Assembly (NCBI RefSeq): GCF_022664455.2 | Contig: NZ_JAKRKC020000001.1 | Location: 2,175,001 to 2,239,000 of the forward strand | DNA from: Actinomadura luzonensis | Lineage (GTDB): Bacteria; Actinomycetota; Actinomycetes; Streptosporangiales; Streptosporangiaceae | Reading direction: 5' to 3' | DNA length: 64,000 nucleotides | Shown: positions 35,218-44,884 of the stretch, piece after piece | Numbering within the stretch: the stretch's first letter is position 1 | How the letters are laid out: every line of letters starts with the position of its first letter | Notes under the pieces: model-generated | Database searches by the model: none | Seen by the model: the letters and a program-made list of their open reading frames with translations, nothing else | What the model was told of the DNA's origin: nothing | Translations under genes and position numbers: made by a program

Positions 35218-35802
35218 ATGGCCGGCGGGCAGGGCAGGGTCTTGGAACTGGCCGTGCTCGGGTCGCTGCACGAGACGCCGCTACACGGCTATGAGCTGCG
35301 CAAACGCCTCAATGCCCTGCTGGGCATGTTCCGCGCGTTCTCCTACGGCTCCCTGTATCCCTGTCTGCGATCGCTGCTCGCGCGCGGCCTGATCACGGAG
35401 GAGCAGCCCGCTCCTGCCACGATCGTCGGCGGCCGTTCGAAGATCGTTTACAAGCTGACCGCCGAGGGCAAAGAACGGCTGCAAGAACTGCTGACACAGG
35501 CCGGGCCCTCTGCTTGGGAGGACGAGAGCTTCGGTGTGCATTTCGCATTCTTCCGGCACACCGAGGCCGAGGTGCGCCTGCGCATTCTCGAAGGCCGCCG
35601 TAGCCGGCTCGAGGAGCGGCTCGACGCCGTGCGGACGGCGTTGGCCCGCACCAGGGAGCGTCTCGACAGTTACACGCTCGAGTTGCAGCGCCATGGGCTC
35701 GAGTCGGTCGAGCGCGAGGTGCGCTGGCTCAACGAGCTGATCGCAACGGAGCGTCGGGCCTCGGAAGGGCCCGAAAGAGATACCACGTCAACTGATGAGT
35801 AA
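35218..35802 (+). CDS. PadR-family transcriptional regulator
   Basis: 194 residues. N-terminal winged helix-turn-helix ([42 protein letters not shown]; wing [17 protein letters not shown]) then a long C-terminal helix pair (about 110-180, [21 protein letters not shown]) for dimerization. ATG follows GGAGGGCG. It is 13 bp upstream of ino1 in the same direction and behind a PadR-type operator, so it most likely controls itself and ino1. Confidence 0.9.
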   Translation: MAGGQGRVLELAVLGSLHETPLHGYELRKRLNALLGMFRAFSYGSLYPCLRSLLARGLITEEQPAPATIVGGRSKIVYKLTAEGKERLQELLTQAGPSAWEDESFGVHFAFFRHTEAEVRLRILEGRRSRLEERLDAVRTALARTRERLDSYTLELQRHGLESVEREVRWLNELIATERRASEGPERDTTSTDE

Positions 35803-35815
35803 GGGAGCGAGTGCG

Positions 35816-36895
35816 ATGGGTTCGGTTCGCGTGGCCATTGTCGGTGTCGGCAACTGCGCGTCGTCGCTGGTCCAGGGCGTTCACTATTACAAGGACGCTG
35901 ATCCGAACACCCGGGTCCCGGGCCTGATGCACGTGAAGTTCGGCGACTACCACGTCGGTGACGTCGAGTTCGTCGCGGCCTTCGACGTGGACGCCAAGAA
36001 GGTCGGCCGCGACCTCTCGGAGGCGATCGTCGCCAGCGAGAACAACACGATCAAGATCTGTGACGTGCCGCCCCTGGGGGTGACGGTCCAGCGCGGGCAC
36101 ACCTTCGACGGTCTCGGCGAGTACTACAGCGAGATCATCGAGGAGTCCGACGAAGCCCCCGTGGACGTGGTCCAGGTGCTTCGCGACAACCAGGTCGACG
36201 TCCTGGTGTCCTACCTGCCGGTGGGCTCGGAGGAGGCCGACCGCTTCTACGCGCAGTGCGCGCTCGACGCCAAGGTCGCCTTCGTCAACGCGCTGCCGGT
36301 GTTCATCGCCTCCGACCCCGAGTGGGCCGCGAAGTTCACCGAGGCGGGCGTGCCGATCGTCGGCGACGACATCAAGTCGCAGGTCGGCGCCACGATCACG
36401 CACCGCGTGCTGGCCAAGCTGTTCGAGGACCGCGGGGTGGAGCTGCTGCGCACGTACCAGCTCAACTTCGGCGGCAACATGGACTTCATGAACATGCTGG
36501 AGCGCAAGCGCCTCCAGTCGAAGAAGATCTCCAAGACGCAGTCGGTCACCTCGCAGATCCCGCACGAGATGGGCAAGGCCGACGTGCACATCGGGCCGTC
36601 GGACCACGTGCCGTGGCTGGACGACCGCAAGTGGGCGTACGTGCGGCTGGAGGGGCGCTCGTTCGGCGACACCCCGCTCAACCTGGAGTACAAGCTGGAG
36701 GTCTGGGACTCGCCGAACTCGGCCGGCATCATCATCGACGCCGTCCGGGCCGCGAAGATCGCCCTCGACCGGGGCATCGGCGGGCCGATCCTGTCGGCGT
36801 CCTCGTACTTCATGAAGTCGCCGCCGGAGCAGTTCTCCGACGACGAGGCCCGCGAGTACGTCGAGAAGTTCATCAGGGGCGAGGTCGAGCGCTGA
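35816..36895 (+). CDS. ino1: myo-inositol-1-phosphate synthase
   Basis: 359 residues, the shorter actinobacterial type. NAD-binding [16 protein letters not shown] at the start, the conserved [17 protein letters not shown] catalytic region near 181, and [11 protein letters not shown]. It converts glucose-6-phosphate to inositol-1-phosphate, feeding phosphatidylinositol and mycothiol. ATG 35816 follows AAGGGAG at 8 nt. An ATG 21 nt upstream is less well placed. PadR just upstream likely regulates it. Confidence 0.94.
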   Translation: MGSVRVAIVGVGNCASSLVQGVHYYKDADPNTRVPGLMHVKFGDYHVGDVEFVAAFDVDAKKVGRDLSEAIVASENNTIKICDVPPLGVTVQRGHTFDGLGEYYSEIIEESDEAPVDVVQVLRDNQVDVLVSYLPVGSEEADRFYAQCALDAKVAFVNALPVFIASDPEWAAKFTEAGVPIVGDDIKSQVGATITHRVLAKLFEDRGVELLRTYQLNFGGNMDFMNMLERKRLQSKKISKTQSVTSQIPHEMGKADVHIGPSDHVPWLDDRKWAYVRLEGRSFGDTPLNLEYKLEVWDSPNSAGIIIDAVRAAKIALDRGIGGPILSASSYFMKSPPEQFSDDEAREYVEKFIRGEVER

Positions 36896-36902
36896 CCCGT
36901 TC

Positions 36903-36952
36903 CCCCCGGCCGCCCGCCGGCCGCCCGCCGGTCAGAGGCGGGCGGCCGGGGG
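36903..36952. terminator. bidirectional terminator between ino1 and idi
   Basis: Perfect 16-bp inverted repeat (36903-36918 with 36937-36952, core CCGGCCGCCCGCC) with an 18-nt loop. The left arm is followed by a second copy of CGGCCGCCCGCC, so two alternative hairpins are possible. It covers the idi stop codon. Confidence 0.75.
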
Positions 36953-37516
36953 CAGCTCGGCGGTCGAGGCCGGCTCCCACGTGAGCGGGTCGGCGCCCAG
37001 CTCGGCCAGCAGCGGCACCTGCTGCCGGCACCACGGCGACAGCGCCAGCAGCCCGTTCTGCGCGCCCTCGGCGAACTCCTTCCACGGCATCCACACCGTC
37101 TCCCCCACCTCCTCGGGGTTGGCCGCCACCGGCCCGGCGACGACGACCCGGTAGACCGGGCACAGCTCGTGCTCGACGATGCCGTTGGCCATCACGGCCC
37201 GGTAGGAGAAGGCGGGCAGCATCAGGTCGGCGGCCTCGGCGCCGAGCCCCAGCTCGTACGACAGCCGCCGCAGCACGGCCCGGTCGACGGGCTCGCCCGG
37301 CAGCGGGTGGCCGCAGCAGCTGTTGGTCCACACCCCCGGCCAGGTGACCTTGTGGTCGGCCCGCCTGGTGAGCAGCACGCGGCCCTCACGGTCGAAGACG
37401 TAGCTGGAGAACGCCAGGTGAAGGGGGGTCTCCGGGCCGTGCACCGAGGTCTTGGGTGCGGTGCCGAGCGCGCGGCCGTCACGGTCGACCAGCACGACGT
37501 GTTCCTCTGTCGTCAC
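36932..37516 (-). CDS. idi: isopentenyl-diphosphate delta-isomerase, type I
   Basis: 194 residues from GTG 37516. Nudix-like fold with the catalytic Cys in TNSCCGHPLPGE (near residue 66) and the glutamate in VEHELCPVY; HLAFSSYVFD supplies metal ligands. It interconverts IPP and DMAPP in isoprenoid synthesis. TACGCT lies 7 nt before GTG, so the mRNA may be leaderless; no ribosome site is seen. Convergent with ino1. Confidence 0.92.
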   Translation of the reverse strand: MTTEEHVVLVDRDGRALGTAPKTSVHGPETPLHLAFSSYVFDREGRVLLTRRADHKVTWPGVWTNSCCGHPLPGEPVDRAVLRRLSYELGLGAEAADLMLPAFSYRAVMANGIVEHELCPVYRVVVAGPVAANPEEVGETVWMPWKEFAEGAQNGLLALSPWCRQQVPLLAELGADPLTWEPASTAELPPAARL

Positions 37517-37623
37517 GCTTTGAAGCGTACGCAATCGGAGTCACCGCGAGGAACATCGGCAGCGGCCTGCTGCACCAACCTCTCGGGCATCCTAGACGAC
37601 GGCCGCCCGGCTAGGCTGACGGC

Positions 37624-38910
37624 GTGTCCTTCGTCGCCGATCTCCGCGTGGTCCTGCAGGGCAGGGACTTCCGGCGTCTGTTCGGCACCCGGCTGGTCTC
37701 CCAGTTCTCCGACGGGATCTTCCAGTTCGCGGTGGCCGGGTTCGCCTTCTTCAGCCCCGAGAGCCAGACCACCGCGCTCCAGGTGGCCGCCGGGCTGGCG
37801 GTGCTGCTGCTGCCGTACAGCGTCCTGGGGCCGTTCGTCGGCGTCTTCATCGACCGCTGGCCGCGCCGCCAGATCCTGGTGCTCGCGCCGCTGGTGCGCG
37901 GCGCGCTGCTGCTGGTGGCCGCCGGGCTGGTCGCCGCCGACGTGCCCGACCCGGCGTTCTACGCGGCGGCGCTCGGCGTGCTCGCGGTCAACCGGTTCTT
38001 CCTGGCCGCGCTCGGCGCCTCGCTCCCCCACGTCGTGCCGGCCGAGCGGCTGCTCGCCGCCAACGCGGTCGTGCCGACGGCGGGCACGGTGGTCACGTTC
38101 GTGGGCGCGGGGGCGGGCTTCCTGCTGCGCGCGCTCGCCGGCGGCGACGACCTCGGCGTGGCGGTGCTGCTGGTCGTCTCCGGCGTGGTGTTCGGGCTGA
38201 GCGCGCTGATCGCCAGGCTGATGGACCGGATGTTGCTGGGCCCCTGGCCCGACCCCGACCGGCCGCAGGCCCGCGAGGCGCTCCGCAACGTCGTCACGGG
38301 CCTGGCCGACGGCGCGAGACACCTGGCCGGCCACCGGTTCGCGGCGGCCACGGTCGGCGCGATGGCCGTCCACCGCTTCTTCTACGGCATGGCCACCGCG
38401 CTCGGCATCATCCTCTACCGCTACTACTTCACCGACGGCGACGCCGACGCCGCGCTCGCGGGCATCGGCCTGGTCGTGGCCACCTCCGGCGCGGGCTTCT
38501 TCGTCGCGGTGCTCATCACGCCGTGGGCGACCGGCCGCTTCACGATCGAGCGCTGGGTGCCGATCGCGCTGACGGCGGCCGGGGTGCTCAGCGCCGCGCT
38601 GGTGCTGCCGTTCCAGGAGTGGGGCCTCGCGGCCGCCGGGTTCGTGCTGGGGGTGGCCGGGCAGAGCGTGAAGATCTGCGCCGACACCGCCGTCCAGCGC
38701 GACGTCGAGGACATCTACCGGGGCCGCGCGTTCTCCCTCTACGACATGCTCTTCAACGGCATGTACGTGCTGGCCGCCGGCCTGTCGGCGGCCATCCTGC
38801 CGGCGAACGGCAAGTCGTACCTCGCCGTGGCGATCATCTCGGTCGGCTACCCGCTCGCCGCGTTCGCCTACCGGACGGTCACCGCGCGCTCACGCGCCCG
38901 GCTCGGCTGA
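37624..38910 (+). CDS. MFS-family transporter
   Basis: 428 residues with about twelve hydrophobic segments. GPFVGVFIDRWPRRQILV after the second segment is the MFS loop motif (G-x3-D-R-x-RR). The layout fits drug- or metabolite-efflux MFS proteins; substrate unknown. GTG 37624 follows TAGGCT by exactly 6 nt and has no ribosome site, so a leaderless mRNA is likely. The 3' end overlaps the convergent cca gene by 21 bp. Confidence 0.9.
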   Translation: MSFVADLRVVLQGRDFRRLFGTRLVSQFSDGIFQFAVAGFAFFSPESQTTALQVAAGLAVLLLPYSVLGPFVGVFIDRWPRRQILVLAPLVRGALLLVAAGLVAADVPDPAFYAAALGVLAVNRFFLAALGASLPHVVPAERLLAANAVVPTAGTVVTFVGAGAGFLLRALAGGDDLGVAVLLVVSGVVFGLSALIARLMDRMLLGPWPDPDRPQAREALRNVVTGLADGARHLAGHRFAAATVGAMAVHRFFYGMATALGIILYRYYFTDGDADAALAGIGLVVATSGAGFFVAVLITPWATGRFTIERWVPIALTAAGVLSAALVLPFQEWGLAAAGFVLGVAGQSVKICADTAVQRDVEDIYRGRAFSLYDMLFNGMYVLAAGLSAAILPANGKSYLAVAIISVGYPLAAFAYRTVTARSRARLG

Positions 38911-40329
38911 CCTCGCCCACTCCAGCAGCGCCTCGGTGGCGGCCTCCTTGCCGATCACGCCCTTGTCGAGCCTGAGGTCGAGCAGGAACTTGTAGGCCTT
39001 GCCCACCACCGGCCCCGGCCCGACGCCCAGCACCCGCTGGATCTCGTTGCCGTCGAGCTCGGGCCGGATCTTGGCCAGCTCCTCCTCCTCGGCCAGCCGG
39101 GCGATGCGCTCCTCGAGGTGGTCGTAGGTGCGCGAGAGGGCGGCGGCCTTGCGCTTGTTGCGCGTGGTGCAGTCGGCCCTGGTCAGCTTGTGCAGCCGGT
39201 CGAGCAGGTGGCCGGCGTCGCGGACGTAGCGGCGCACCGCGCTGTCGGTCCACTCGCCGGTGCCGTAGCCGTGGAAGCGCAGGTGCAGCTCGACCAGCCG
39301 GGAGACGTCGGCCACGACGTCCTTGGGGAACTTCAGCTCGGTCATGCGCTTCTTGGTGAGCTGGGCGCCGACCACCTCGTGGTGGTGGAAGGACACTCGG
39401 CCGCCCGCCTCGTGGCGGCGCGTCTTGGGCTTGCCGACGTCGTGCATGAGCGCCGCCCAGCGCAGGACGCGGTCGGGCTTGCCGTCCTCCTCCTGCGCGA
39501 TGGCCTGGTCGAGCACGGTGAGCGTGTGGTCGTAGACGTCCTTGTGGCGGTGGTGCTCGTCGATCTCCAGGCGGAGTTTGGGCAGCTCGGGCAGGACGTG
39601 GGCGGCCAGGCCGGTCTCGACCAGGAGTCGCAGGCCCTCCCTGGGGTAGGTCCCGCAGATGAGCTTGTCCAGTTCGTCCCGTATGCGCTCCGCGGAGACG
39701 ATCTCGATGCGGCCGGCCATCTCCGTCATCGCGGCCAGCGCGGCCGGGTCGACGGTGAAGCCGAGCTGCGAGGCGAACCGGGCGGCCCGGAGCATGCGCA
39801 GCGGGTCGTCGTCGAAGGAGCGCTCGGGCGGGCCGGGGGTGCGCATCACCTTGGCGGCCAGGTCGTCGAGCCCGCCGTACGGGTCGACGAACTCGTGGCC
39901 GGGCAGGCGCACGGCCATCGCGTTGACCGCGAAGTCACGCCGCTCCAGGTCGGCCTCCAGCGTCTCGCCGTACATGACCTCGGGCTTGCGCGACTTCGGG
40001 TCGTACGACTCGCTGCGGTACGTGGTGACCTCGATCAGCCAGTTGTCCTTGCGCAGGCCGACCGTGCCGAAGTCGATGCCGATCGTCCACACCGAGTCGG
40101 CCCAGCCCCTGACCAGTTCCAGCACCCGCTCCGGGCGGGCGTCGGTGGTGAGGTCGAGGTCCTTGCCGACCCGGCCGAGCAGGAGGTCGCGCACGGGGCC
40201 GCCCACCAGGGCCAGCTCGTGCCCGTGCGCGGCGAACAGGCGGCCGAGCTCGTCGGCCACCGGGGCGATCTTGCGGAACAGGTCCGTCATGGCCCGCCGC
40301 TGGCTGTCGGTCAAAGTTGAGTCCAGCAC
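38890..40329 (-). CDS. cca: CCA tRNA nucleotidyltransferase
   Basis: 479 residues. Nucleotidyltransferase core with GGPVRDLLLGRVGKDLDLTT (about 43-62; DLD catalytic acids), the DRRDF-like ERRDFAVNAMA motif, and RMLRAARFASQLGF. A C-terminal HD domain follows (HHRHKDVYDHT; ALMHDVGKPKTR; HHHEVVGA), typical of actinobacterial CCA enzymes. It builds or repairs the 3' CCA end of tRNAs; the tRNA-Ser here lacks an encoded CCA. GTG start at 40329. Confidence 0.93.
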   Translation of the reverse strand: MLDSTLTDSQRRAMTDLFRKIAPVADELGRLFAAHGHELALVGGPVRDLLLGRVGKDLDLTTDARPERVLELVRGWADSVWTIGIDFGTVGLRKDNWLIEVTTYRSESYDPKSRKPEVMYGETLEADLERRDFAVNAMAVRLPGHEFVDPYGGLDDLAAKVMRTPGPPERSFDDDPLRMLRAARFASQLGFTVDPAALAAMTEMAGRIEIVSAERIRDELDKLICGTYPREGLRLLVETGLAAHVLPELPKLRLEIDEHHRHKDVYDHTLTVLDQAIAQEEDGKPDRVLRWAALMHDVGKPKTRRHEAGGRVSFHHHEVVGAQLTKKRMTELKFPKDVVADVSRLVELHLRFHGYGTGEWTDSAVRRYVRDAGHLLDRLHKLTRADCTTRNKRKAAALSRTYDHLEERIARLAEEEELAKIRPELDGNEIQRVLGVGPGPVVGKAYKFLLDLRLDKGVIGKEAATEALLEWARSAEPGA

Positions 40330-40441
40330 TGCCGGGTTGGTCCTTCGTCATCCGGAACATATCCCCCGGGCCACATGAGGTCCGGGTTACCTTCGGTCAA
40401 GGGACCGTCGGGGGCCATGGCAACGAGGCTAGGAGGTCTAT

Positions 40442-40966
40442 ATGAAGGACGCCCTCGCGATCCACCGCTGGCTCCTCGCTCACCAGGTCCATCATGAGAT
40501 CGTACGCCTTCCGCGCCCCATGACTTGCGCGGACGAGCTTCCCGAGACGCTCTCCGCGGCGCCGGAGCGGTGCCTGATGGTCACGGTGTTCGAGGTAGCC
40601 ACCAGGGTCGGCCGCGAGGCCGTCGTCGCGGTCGCCTCCCCGGTGTCCGCTCCTCCGCGTCCCGGGGGCGTGGGCGGCCTGCTCGGCGTGCGCCAGGTGC
40701 GCCCCGCCGCGGCCCATGTCGTCAACGCCGCCACCGACTACGCCCACGGGCTGGTCTGCCCGCTGCTGCTGCCGGAGTCGCTGCCGCTGCTCATCGACGA
40801 CCGGTTACGCGCCGGCACCGAGCCGATCTTCACCGCCACCGGAGAGCGCCACACCGCCCTCAGCATCCGCGCTCTCGACCTGCTGACTCTCCTGCCAGGC
40901 AAGATGGTCGACCTGCGCGGCCCGCGGCCGAGAGGATCACGTGAGGCGGTCGCACGGCGGCACTGA
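40442..40966 (+). CDS. YbaK/ProX-type aminoacyl-tRNA deacylase-like protein
   Basis: 174 residues. The YbaK-like fold is suggested by the N-terminal helix-strand DALAIHRWLLAHQVHHEIVRLP, a central Val-rich strand (MVTVFEVATR) and a GTEPIFTATGERHTALSIRALDLL C-terminus where a conserved binding loop normally lies. Members remove wrong amino acids from tRNA; here the motif Lys common in YbaK is not evident, so activity is uncertain. The gene is divergent from cca. Confidence 0.7.
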   Translation: MKDALAIHRWLLAHQVHHEIVRLPRPMTCADELPETLSAAPERCLMVTVFEVATRVGREAVVAVASPVSAPPRPGGVGGLLGVRQVRPAAAHVVNAATDYAHGLVCPLLLPESLPLLIDDRLRAGTEPIFTATGERHTALSIRALDLLTLLPGKMVDLRGPRPRGSREAVARRH

Positions 40967-40984
40967 GCCCGTACCATTGCGGGC

Positions 40985-41020
40985 GTGCGTCGTCGTACTC
41001 CAGCCCGGGCTGCCGCGTGA
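40985..41020 (+). CDS. possible 11-codon leaderless leader peptide
   Basis: GTG 40985, 7 nt after TACCAT (40972-40977), reads MRRRTPARAAA to a TGA at 41018-41020. That stop overlaps the GTG start of the DUF6049 gene in a GTGA junction. The large gene has no ribosome site of its own, so reinitiation after this short ORF would explain its translation. Arg-rich codons (four Arg of eleven) are notable but too few to prove attenuation. Confidence 0.35.
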   Translation: MRRRTPARAAA

Positions 41021-43134
41021 TCCGTAAGACCGCGCTGCTCGCCGTGCTGTCCGCCGCGTTGCTCGCCCCCACCCTGGCGGCGGCGCCGAGCACGGCTGCC
41101 ACGAGCGCCCAGACCCGCAGGCAGACGCTCTCCGTCGCCATCACCTCGATCACGCCCGCCGTGCCGCGCGCCCTCACCGACGTGATCAAGATCACCGGCA
41201 CCGTGCGCAACGACAGCGGCGCCGACATGAGCGGCCTCAAGGTGCGCCTCCGCTACGACCCGCAGCGCGTCACCGACCGCGCCGCCATGACCGCCTACGC
41301 GAGCGACCAGACCACCGCGACACTCCCGGTCAACGTCTCCACCCGCAACTCCTTCATGGACCTGGAGCCCCTGGCCGCCGGGGGCACCGCCCGCTGGGAG
41401 TTCACCGCCACGCCGGTGCAGCTCGGCCTGCGCGAGTTCGGCGTCTACAAGATCGCCGTGGACGTCGCCCAGTGGGGCGTGCCGATCCAGGCGGAGCGCA
41501 CCTTCCTCACCTACGCGCCGCCGACCACACAGAAGCTCCCGCAGACCAGGCTCGCGGTCGCGCTGCCCATCATCGACCAGCCCCACCGGGCCACCGACGA
41601 CCCCGTCCTCGTCGACGACAAGCTGAGCCAGTCCATCACCGGCAAGGGCCGCCTGGCCGACCTGCTGCGCATCGCCCAGTCCGCGCCGAGCAGCGTCACC
41701 TGGTTCGTCGACCCCTCGCTGCTCGACGACCTCACCACCATGACCAAGGCGTACAAGGTCAAGACCAAGGACGGCGACCAGGACCGGCCGGCCAGCGCGG
41801 AGGCCGGGACGTGGCTCCAGGGGCTGCGCACGGCGCTCGCCGCCGCCCCCGTCGTCGCGGTCCCGTACGCCGACCCCGACGTGACCGCCCTCGCCCACCA
41901 GGGCCTGGACGACCAGCCCGACCGGGCGATCACGCTCGGCGGCCAGAAGGCCAAGGCCCTGCTCGGCCGCGACGTCAAGACCACCGTCAACTGGCCGCCC
42001 GCGGGCCTGCTCGACGCCGACGCGCTCGACCTGCTGTCGGTCAGCGACGCCAAGGTCGACACGGTCCTGCTCAACTCGACCAACCTGCCGCCGCAGCAGC
42101 AGCCGCTCACCTACACGCCCGACGCCGCCGCGACCCTCGACGCCGTCGACGGGCCGGTCACGGCGCTGGTCGCCGACCCCGAGCTGAGCCGCCTGTTCGA
42201 GCCGCAGGCCGGCACCTCGCTGCTGCTCAGCACGCAGCGGTTCGTCGCCGAGACCGCGATGATCGCCCTGGAGCCCGGCCAGACCCAGGCGAGGTCGCTG
42301 GTCGTCGCCCCCTCCCGGCGCTGGGACCCCAACCCGGCGCTCGTCAGCGGCCTGCTCAAGACCGCGCGCCAGCTCCCCTGGCTGCAGCTCACCCCGCTGG
42401 AGTCGATCAAGCCCGGCAAGGCGTCCGTCCCGCGCGCCGGGCTGACCTACACCGACCAGGACCGCCGCGAGGAGCTGAGCGCCAAATACCTGGCGCCGGT
42501 CAAGGAGATCACCGCGGAGGCGCAGCTCACCGCGTCCATCACGGCCACGCGCACGCAGTCGTCCTTCGACGCGGCGGTGCTGCGCGCCACCTCCTCGGCC
42601 TGGCGCAACAGCACGCGCATGGGCCGCTCGGTCACCAACGCGGTCAGCGGCGCCGTCACCGAACGCCTCCAGCGGGTCCAGATCACCGGCGTCGGCCCCG
42701 ACCGGCCGCGGACGCTGGCCGGCAGCAACGGCTTCGTGCCCATCAGCGTCAAGAACTCGATGGGCGCCGAGGTCCGGCTCTTCATCGACGCCAGACCCGA
42801 CGACCAGAAGCTGCTGCAGGTCAGCGTCAAGCAGGACGAGCCGCTGTCGATCGGCCCCGGCCAGAGCGGCACGGTCCAGGTCTGGATGAACGCCACCCCG
42901 GGCACCAGCGGCGACGCCACGGTGACCGTCCAGCTCAAGACCGCCGACGGCAAGCCGTACGGCAAGCCGCAGCGCCTGACCATCCGCACGACCGGCTACA
43001 CCGGCATCGCCTCGGTGATCGTGGGCGCGGCGCTCACCGTCATGCTGGCGGCCGTGGTCACGCGGGTGCTGCGGCGCAGGGCCGAGCGCAGGCGCGCGGC
43101 GTCGGCCAAGAACCGGGAGAGTGAGACCGTATGA
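41017..43134 (+). CDS. DUF6049 secreted, C-terminally anchored protein
   Basis: 705 residues. A signal peptide (RKTALLAVLSAALLAPTLAAAPSTAA) is followed by a large outer region with beta-sandwich-like stretches at both ends and a central alpha/beta part (about 170-470), then one C-terminal membrane segment near 667-685 and a basic tail (RRRAERRRAAS). This matches the actinobacterial DUF6049 family located beside murJ. Its role is unknown; location suggests peptidoglycan synthesis. Its stop overlaps the murJ start. Confidence 0.8.
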   Translation: MIRKTALLAVLSAALLAPTLAAAPSTAATSAQTRRQTLSVAITSITPAVPRALTDVIKITGTVRNDSGADMSGLKVRLRYDPQRVTDRAAMTAYASDQTTATLPVNVSTRNSFMDLEPLAAGGTARWEFTATPVQLGLREFGVYKIAVDVAQWGVPIQAERTFLTYAPPTTQKLPQTRLAVALPIIDQPHRATDDPVLVDDKLSQSITGKGRLADLLRIAQSAPSSVTWFVDPSLLDDLTTMTKAYKVKTKDGDQDRPASAEAGTWLQGLRTALAAAPVVAVPYADPDVTALAHQGLDDQPDRAITLGGQKAKALLGRDVKTTVNWPPAGLLDADALDLLSVSDAKVDTVLLNSTNLPPQQQPLTYTPDAAATLDAVDGPVTALVADPELSRLFEPQAGTSLLLSTQRFVAETAMIALEPGQTQARSLVVAPSRRWDPNPALVSGLLKTARQLPWLQLTPLESIKPGKASVPRAGLTYTDQDRREELSAKYLAPVKEITAEAQLTASITATRTQSSFDAAVLRATSSAWRNSTRMGRSVTNAVSGAVTERLQRVQITGVGPDRPRTLAGSNGFVPISVKNSMGAEVRLFIDARPDDQKLLQVSVKQDEPLSIGPGQSGTVQVWMNATPGTSGDATVTVQLKTADGKPYGKPQRLTIRTTGYTGIASVIVGAALTVMLAAVVTRVLRRRAERRRAASAKNRESETV

Positions 43135-44738
43135 GCCGCATGTTGCGGGCCAGCGCCGTCATGGCGGCCGGGACGATGGTGTCCCGGGTCACCGGGTTCG
43201 TGCGGACCATGGTGCTCGCCTACGCCATCGGCACGGCGGCCCTGGGCGACGCCTACAACGCGGCGTACGCGATCCCGTACAGCATCCTCGACCTGCTGCT
43301 GCTGGGCGTGCTGAGCAGCGTCGTGGTGCCGATGATCGTGCGGGCGCAGCAGCACGACCCCGACGGCGGCCGGGGCTACGAGCAGCGCCTGCTGACCGTG
43401 GCGACGCTGGCGCTGACCGCCGTGGCGGTGCTCGCGGTGCTCGCCGCGCCGCTGCTCATCGACCTCTACACCGGCTGGGCGCCGGGCAGCAGGAAGTACG
43501 AGGTCGGCGTCATGCTGGCCCGGTTCATCCTGCCCCAGCTGGCCTTCTTCGGCATCGGCGCGGTGGCGGGCGCGATCCTCAACACCCGCGACAGGTTCGG
43601 CGCGCCGATGTGGGCGCCGGTGATCAACAACCTGGTCGTGATCTGCGTGTTCGTCATGTACGCGCTGGCCAGCCAGGCGCGCGACGACATCGGCGCGGTC
43701 ACCACCGGCGACCTGGCGCTGCTCGGCCTCGGCACCACGGCCGGCATCGTGGCCCAGGCCGCGGTGCTCATCGTGGCGCTGCGCCGCATCGGCTTCTCCT
43801 TCCGGCCGCGCTTCGACCTGCGCAACGCGCGGCTGGGCGAGATGGGCAAGGCCGGCGTCTGGACGATCGGCTACGTCATCGTCACCCAGCTCGGCTTCCT
43901 GCTGACCACCAACCTGTCGTCCTCGGCGGGCGACGCGGTGCCCGGCCACGGCATCAGCCCCTACACGCTGGCCTTCCAGCTCTTCCAGCTCCCGTACGGC
44001 GTCATCGGCGTCTCGGTGATCACCGCCATGCTGCCCCGGATGAGCAGGGCGGTGAGCGAGGGCCGGCTCGGCGAGGTGCGCGAGGAGTTCGGCTCCAGCG
44101 TGCGGCTCATCTGCGCGCTGATGGTGCCGGTGTCGCTGCTGCTCATGGTGCTCGGGCCGGCGATCACCGTGCCGATCTACGGGCACGGGGCCAACTCCGT
44201 GGCCGACGCGGTCTACATCGGCAACGTGCTGCAGGTGTACGGGCTCGCCCTGGTGCCGTTCTCGGTGTTCCAGCTCCTGCTGCGGGTGTTCTACAGCTTC
44301 GGCGACACGCGGACGCCGGTCTACGTCGGGGCCGGCACGACCGCGGTCAACGCGGGGCTGATGGTGCTGTTCTACGTGCTGCTGCCGGCCCGGTACGCGG
44401 TGATGGGGCTGGCGCTGGCGTACGCGATCGCGTACGGGATCGGCGCGGTGCTCGCCTGGTGGCTGGCCGCCCGCCGGGTGCACGGCCTGGACGGCTGGTC
44501 GATCGGCATGTCGATGACCCGGATGTACCTCGCCTCGCTGCCCACCGCCGTGCTGGCGCTGGCCGCCGTGTGGGCGGTCACGCAGGCGTTCGGCGGTCTC
44601 GGTTTCGTCACCTCGCTCATCGTGCTGGCGGTCGGCGGCGGCCTCGGACTGCTGCTCTACCTCGGTGTGGCGCACAGAATGCGCATACCTGAGGTCAACT
44701 CGATCGTTGGGATGGTCGCCCGACGGGTAGGTCGGTAA
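43131..44738 (+). CDS. murJ: lipid II flippase MurJ
   Basis: 535 residues with about fourteen hydrophobic segments, MurJ/MviN length. ASAVMAAGTMVSRVTGFVRTMVLAYAIG opens the protein (conserved Arg in the central cavity), and the D-A-Y-N-A-AY signature (GDAYNAAYAIPY) follows. It flips lipid II across the membrane for peptidoglycan synthesis. ATG overlaps the DUF6049 stop (ATGA). In Mycobacterium tuberculosis the homologue carries a pseudokinase domain on the same chain; here that domain is the next gene. Confidence 0.93.
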   Translation: MSRMLRASAVMAAGTMVSRVTGFVRTMVLAYAIGTAALGDAYNAAYAIPYSILDLLLLGVLSSVVVPMIVRAQQHDPDGGRGYEQRLLTVATLALTAVAVLAVLAAPLLIDLYTGWAPGSRKYEVGVMLARFILPQLAFFGIGAVAGAILNTRDRFGAPMWAPVINNLVVICVFVMYALASQARDDIGAVTTGDLALLGLGTTAGIVAQAAVLIVALRRIGFSFRPRFDLRNARLGEMGKAGVWTIGYVIVTQLGFLLTTNLSSSAGDAVPGHGISPYTLAFQLFQLPYGVIGVSVITAMLPRMSRAVSEGRLGEVREEFGSSVRLICALMVPVSLLLMVLGPAITVPIYGHGANSVADAVYIGNVLQVYGLALVPFSVFQLLLRVFYSFGDTRTPVYVGAGTTAVNAGLMVLFYVLLPARYAVMGLALAYAIAYGIGAVLAWWLAARRVHGLDGWSIGMSMTRMYLASLPTAVLALAAVWAVTQAFGGLGFVTSLIVLAVGGGLGLLLYLGVAHRMRIPEVNSIVGMVARRVGR

Positions 44739-44884
44739 AGAAACTCGGCACTACGATGGAGTCCGACACGCGCGAATGGAAGCAGGAGGGGCGTGGGCGG
44801 ATCCACCCGGCATAGCGTGCCTTCGTGGGACACCACCACGCGGGAGTGTCGAGTCATGCCCGATCGGCCAAGCGGAGTGAGCCT

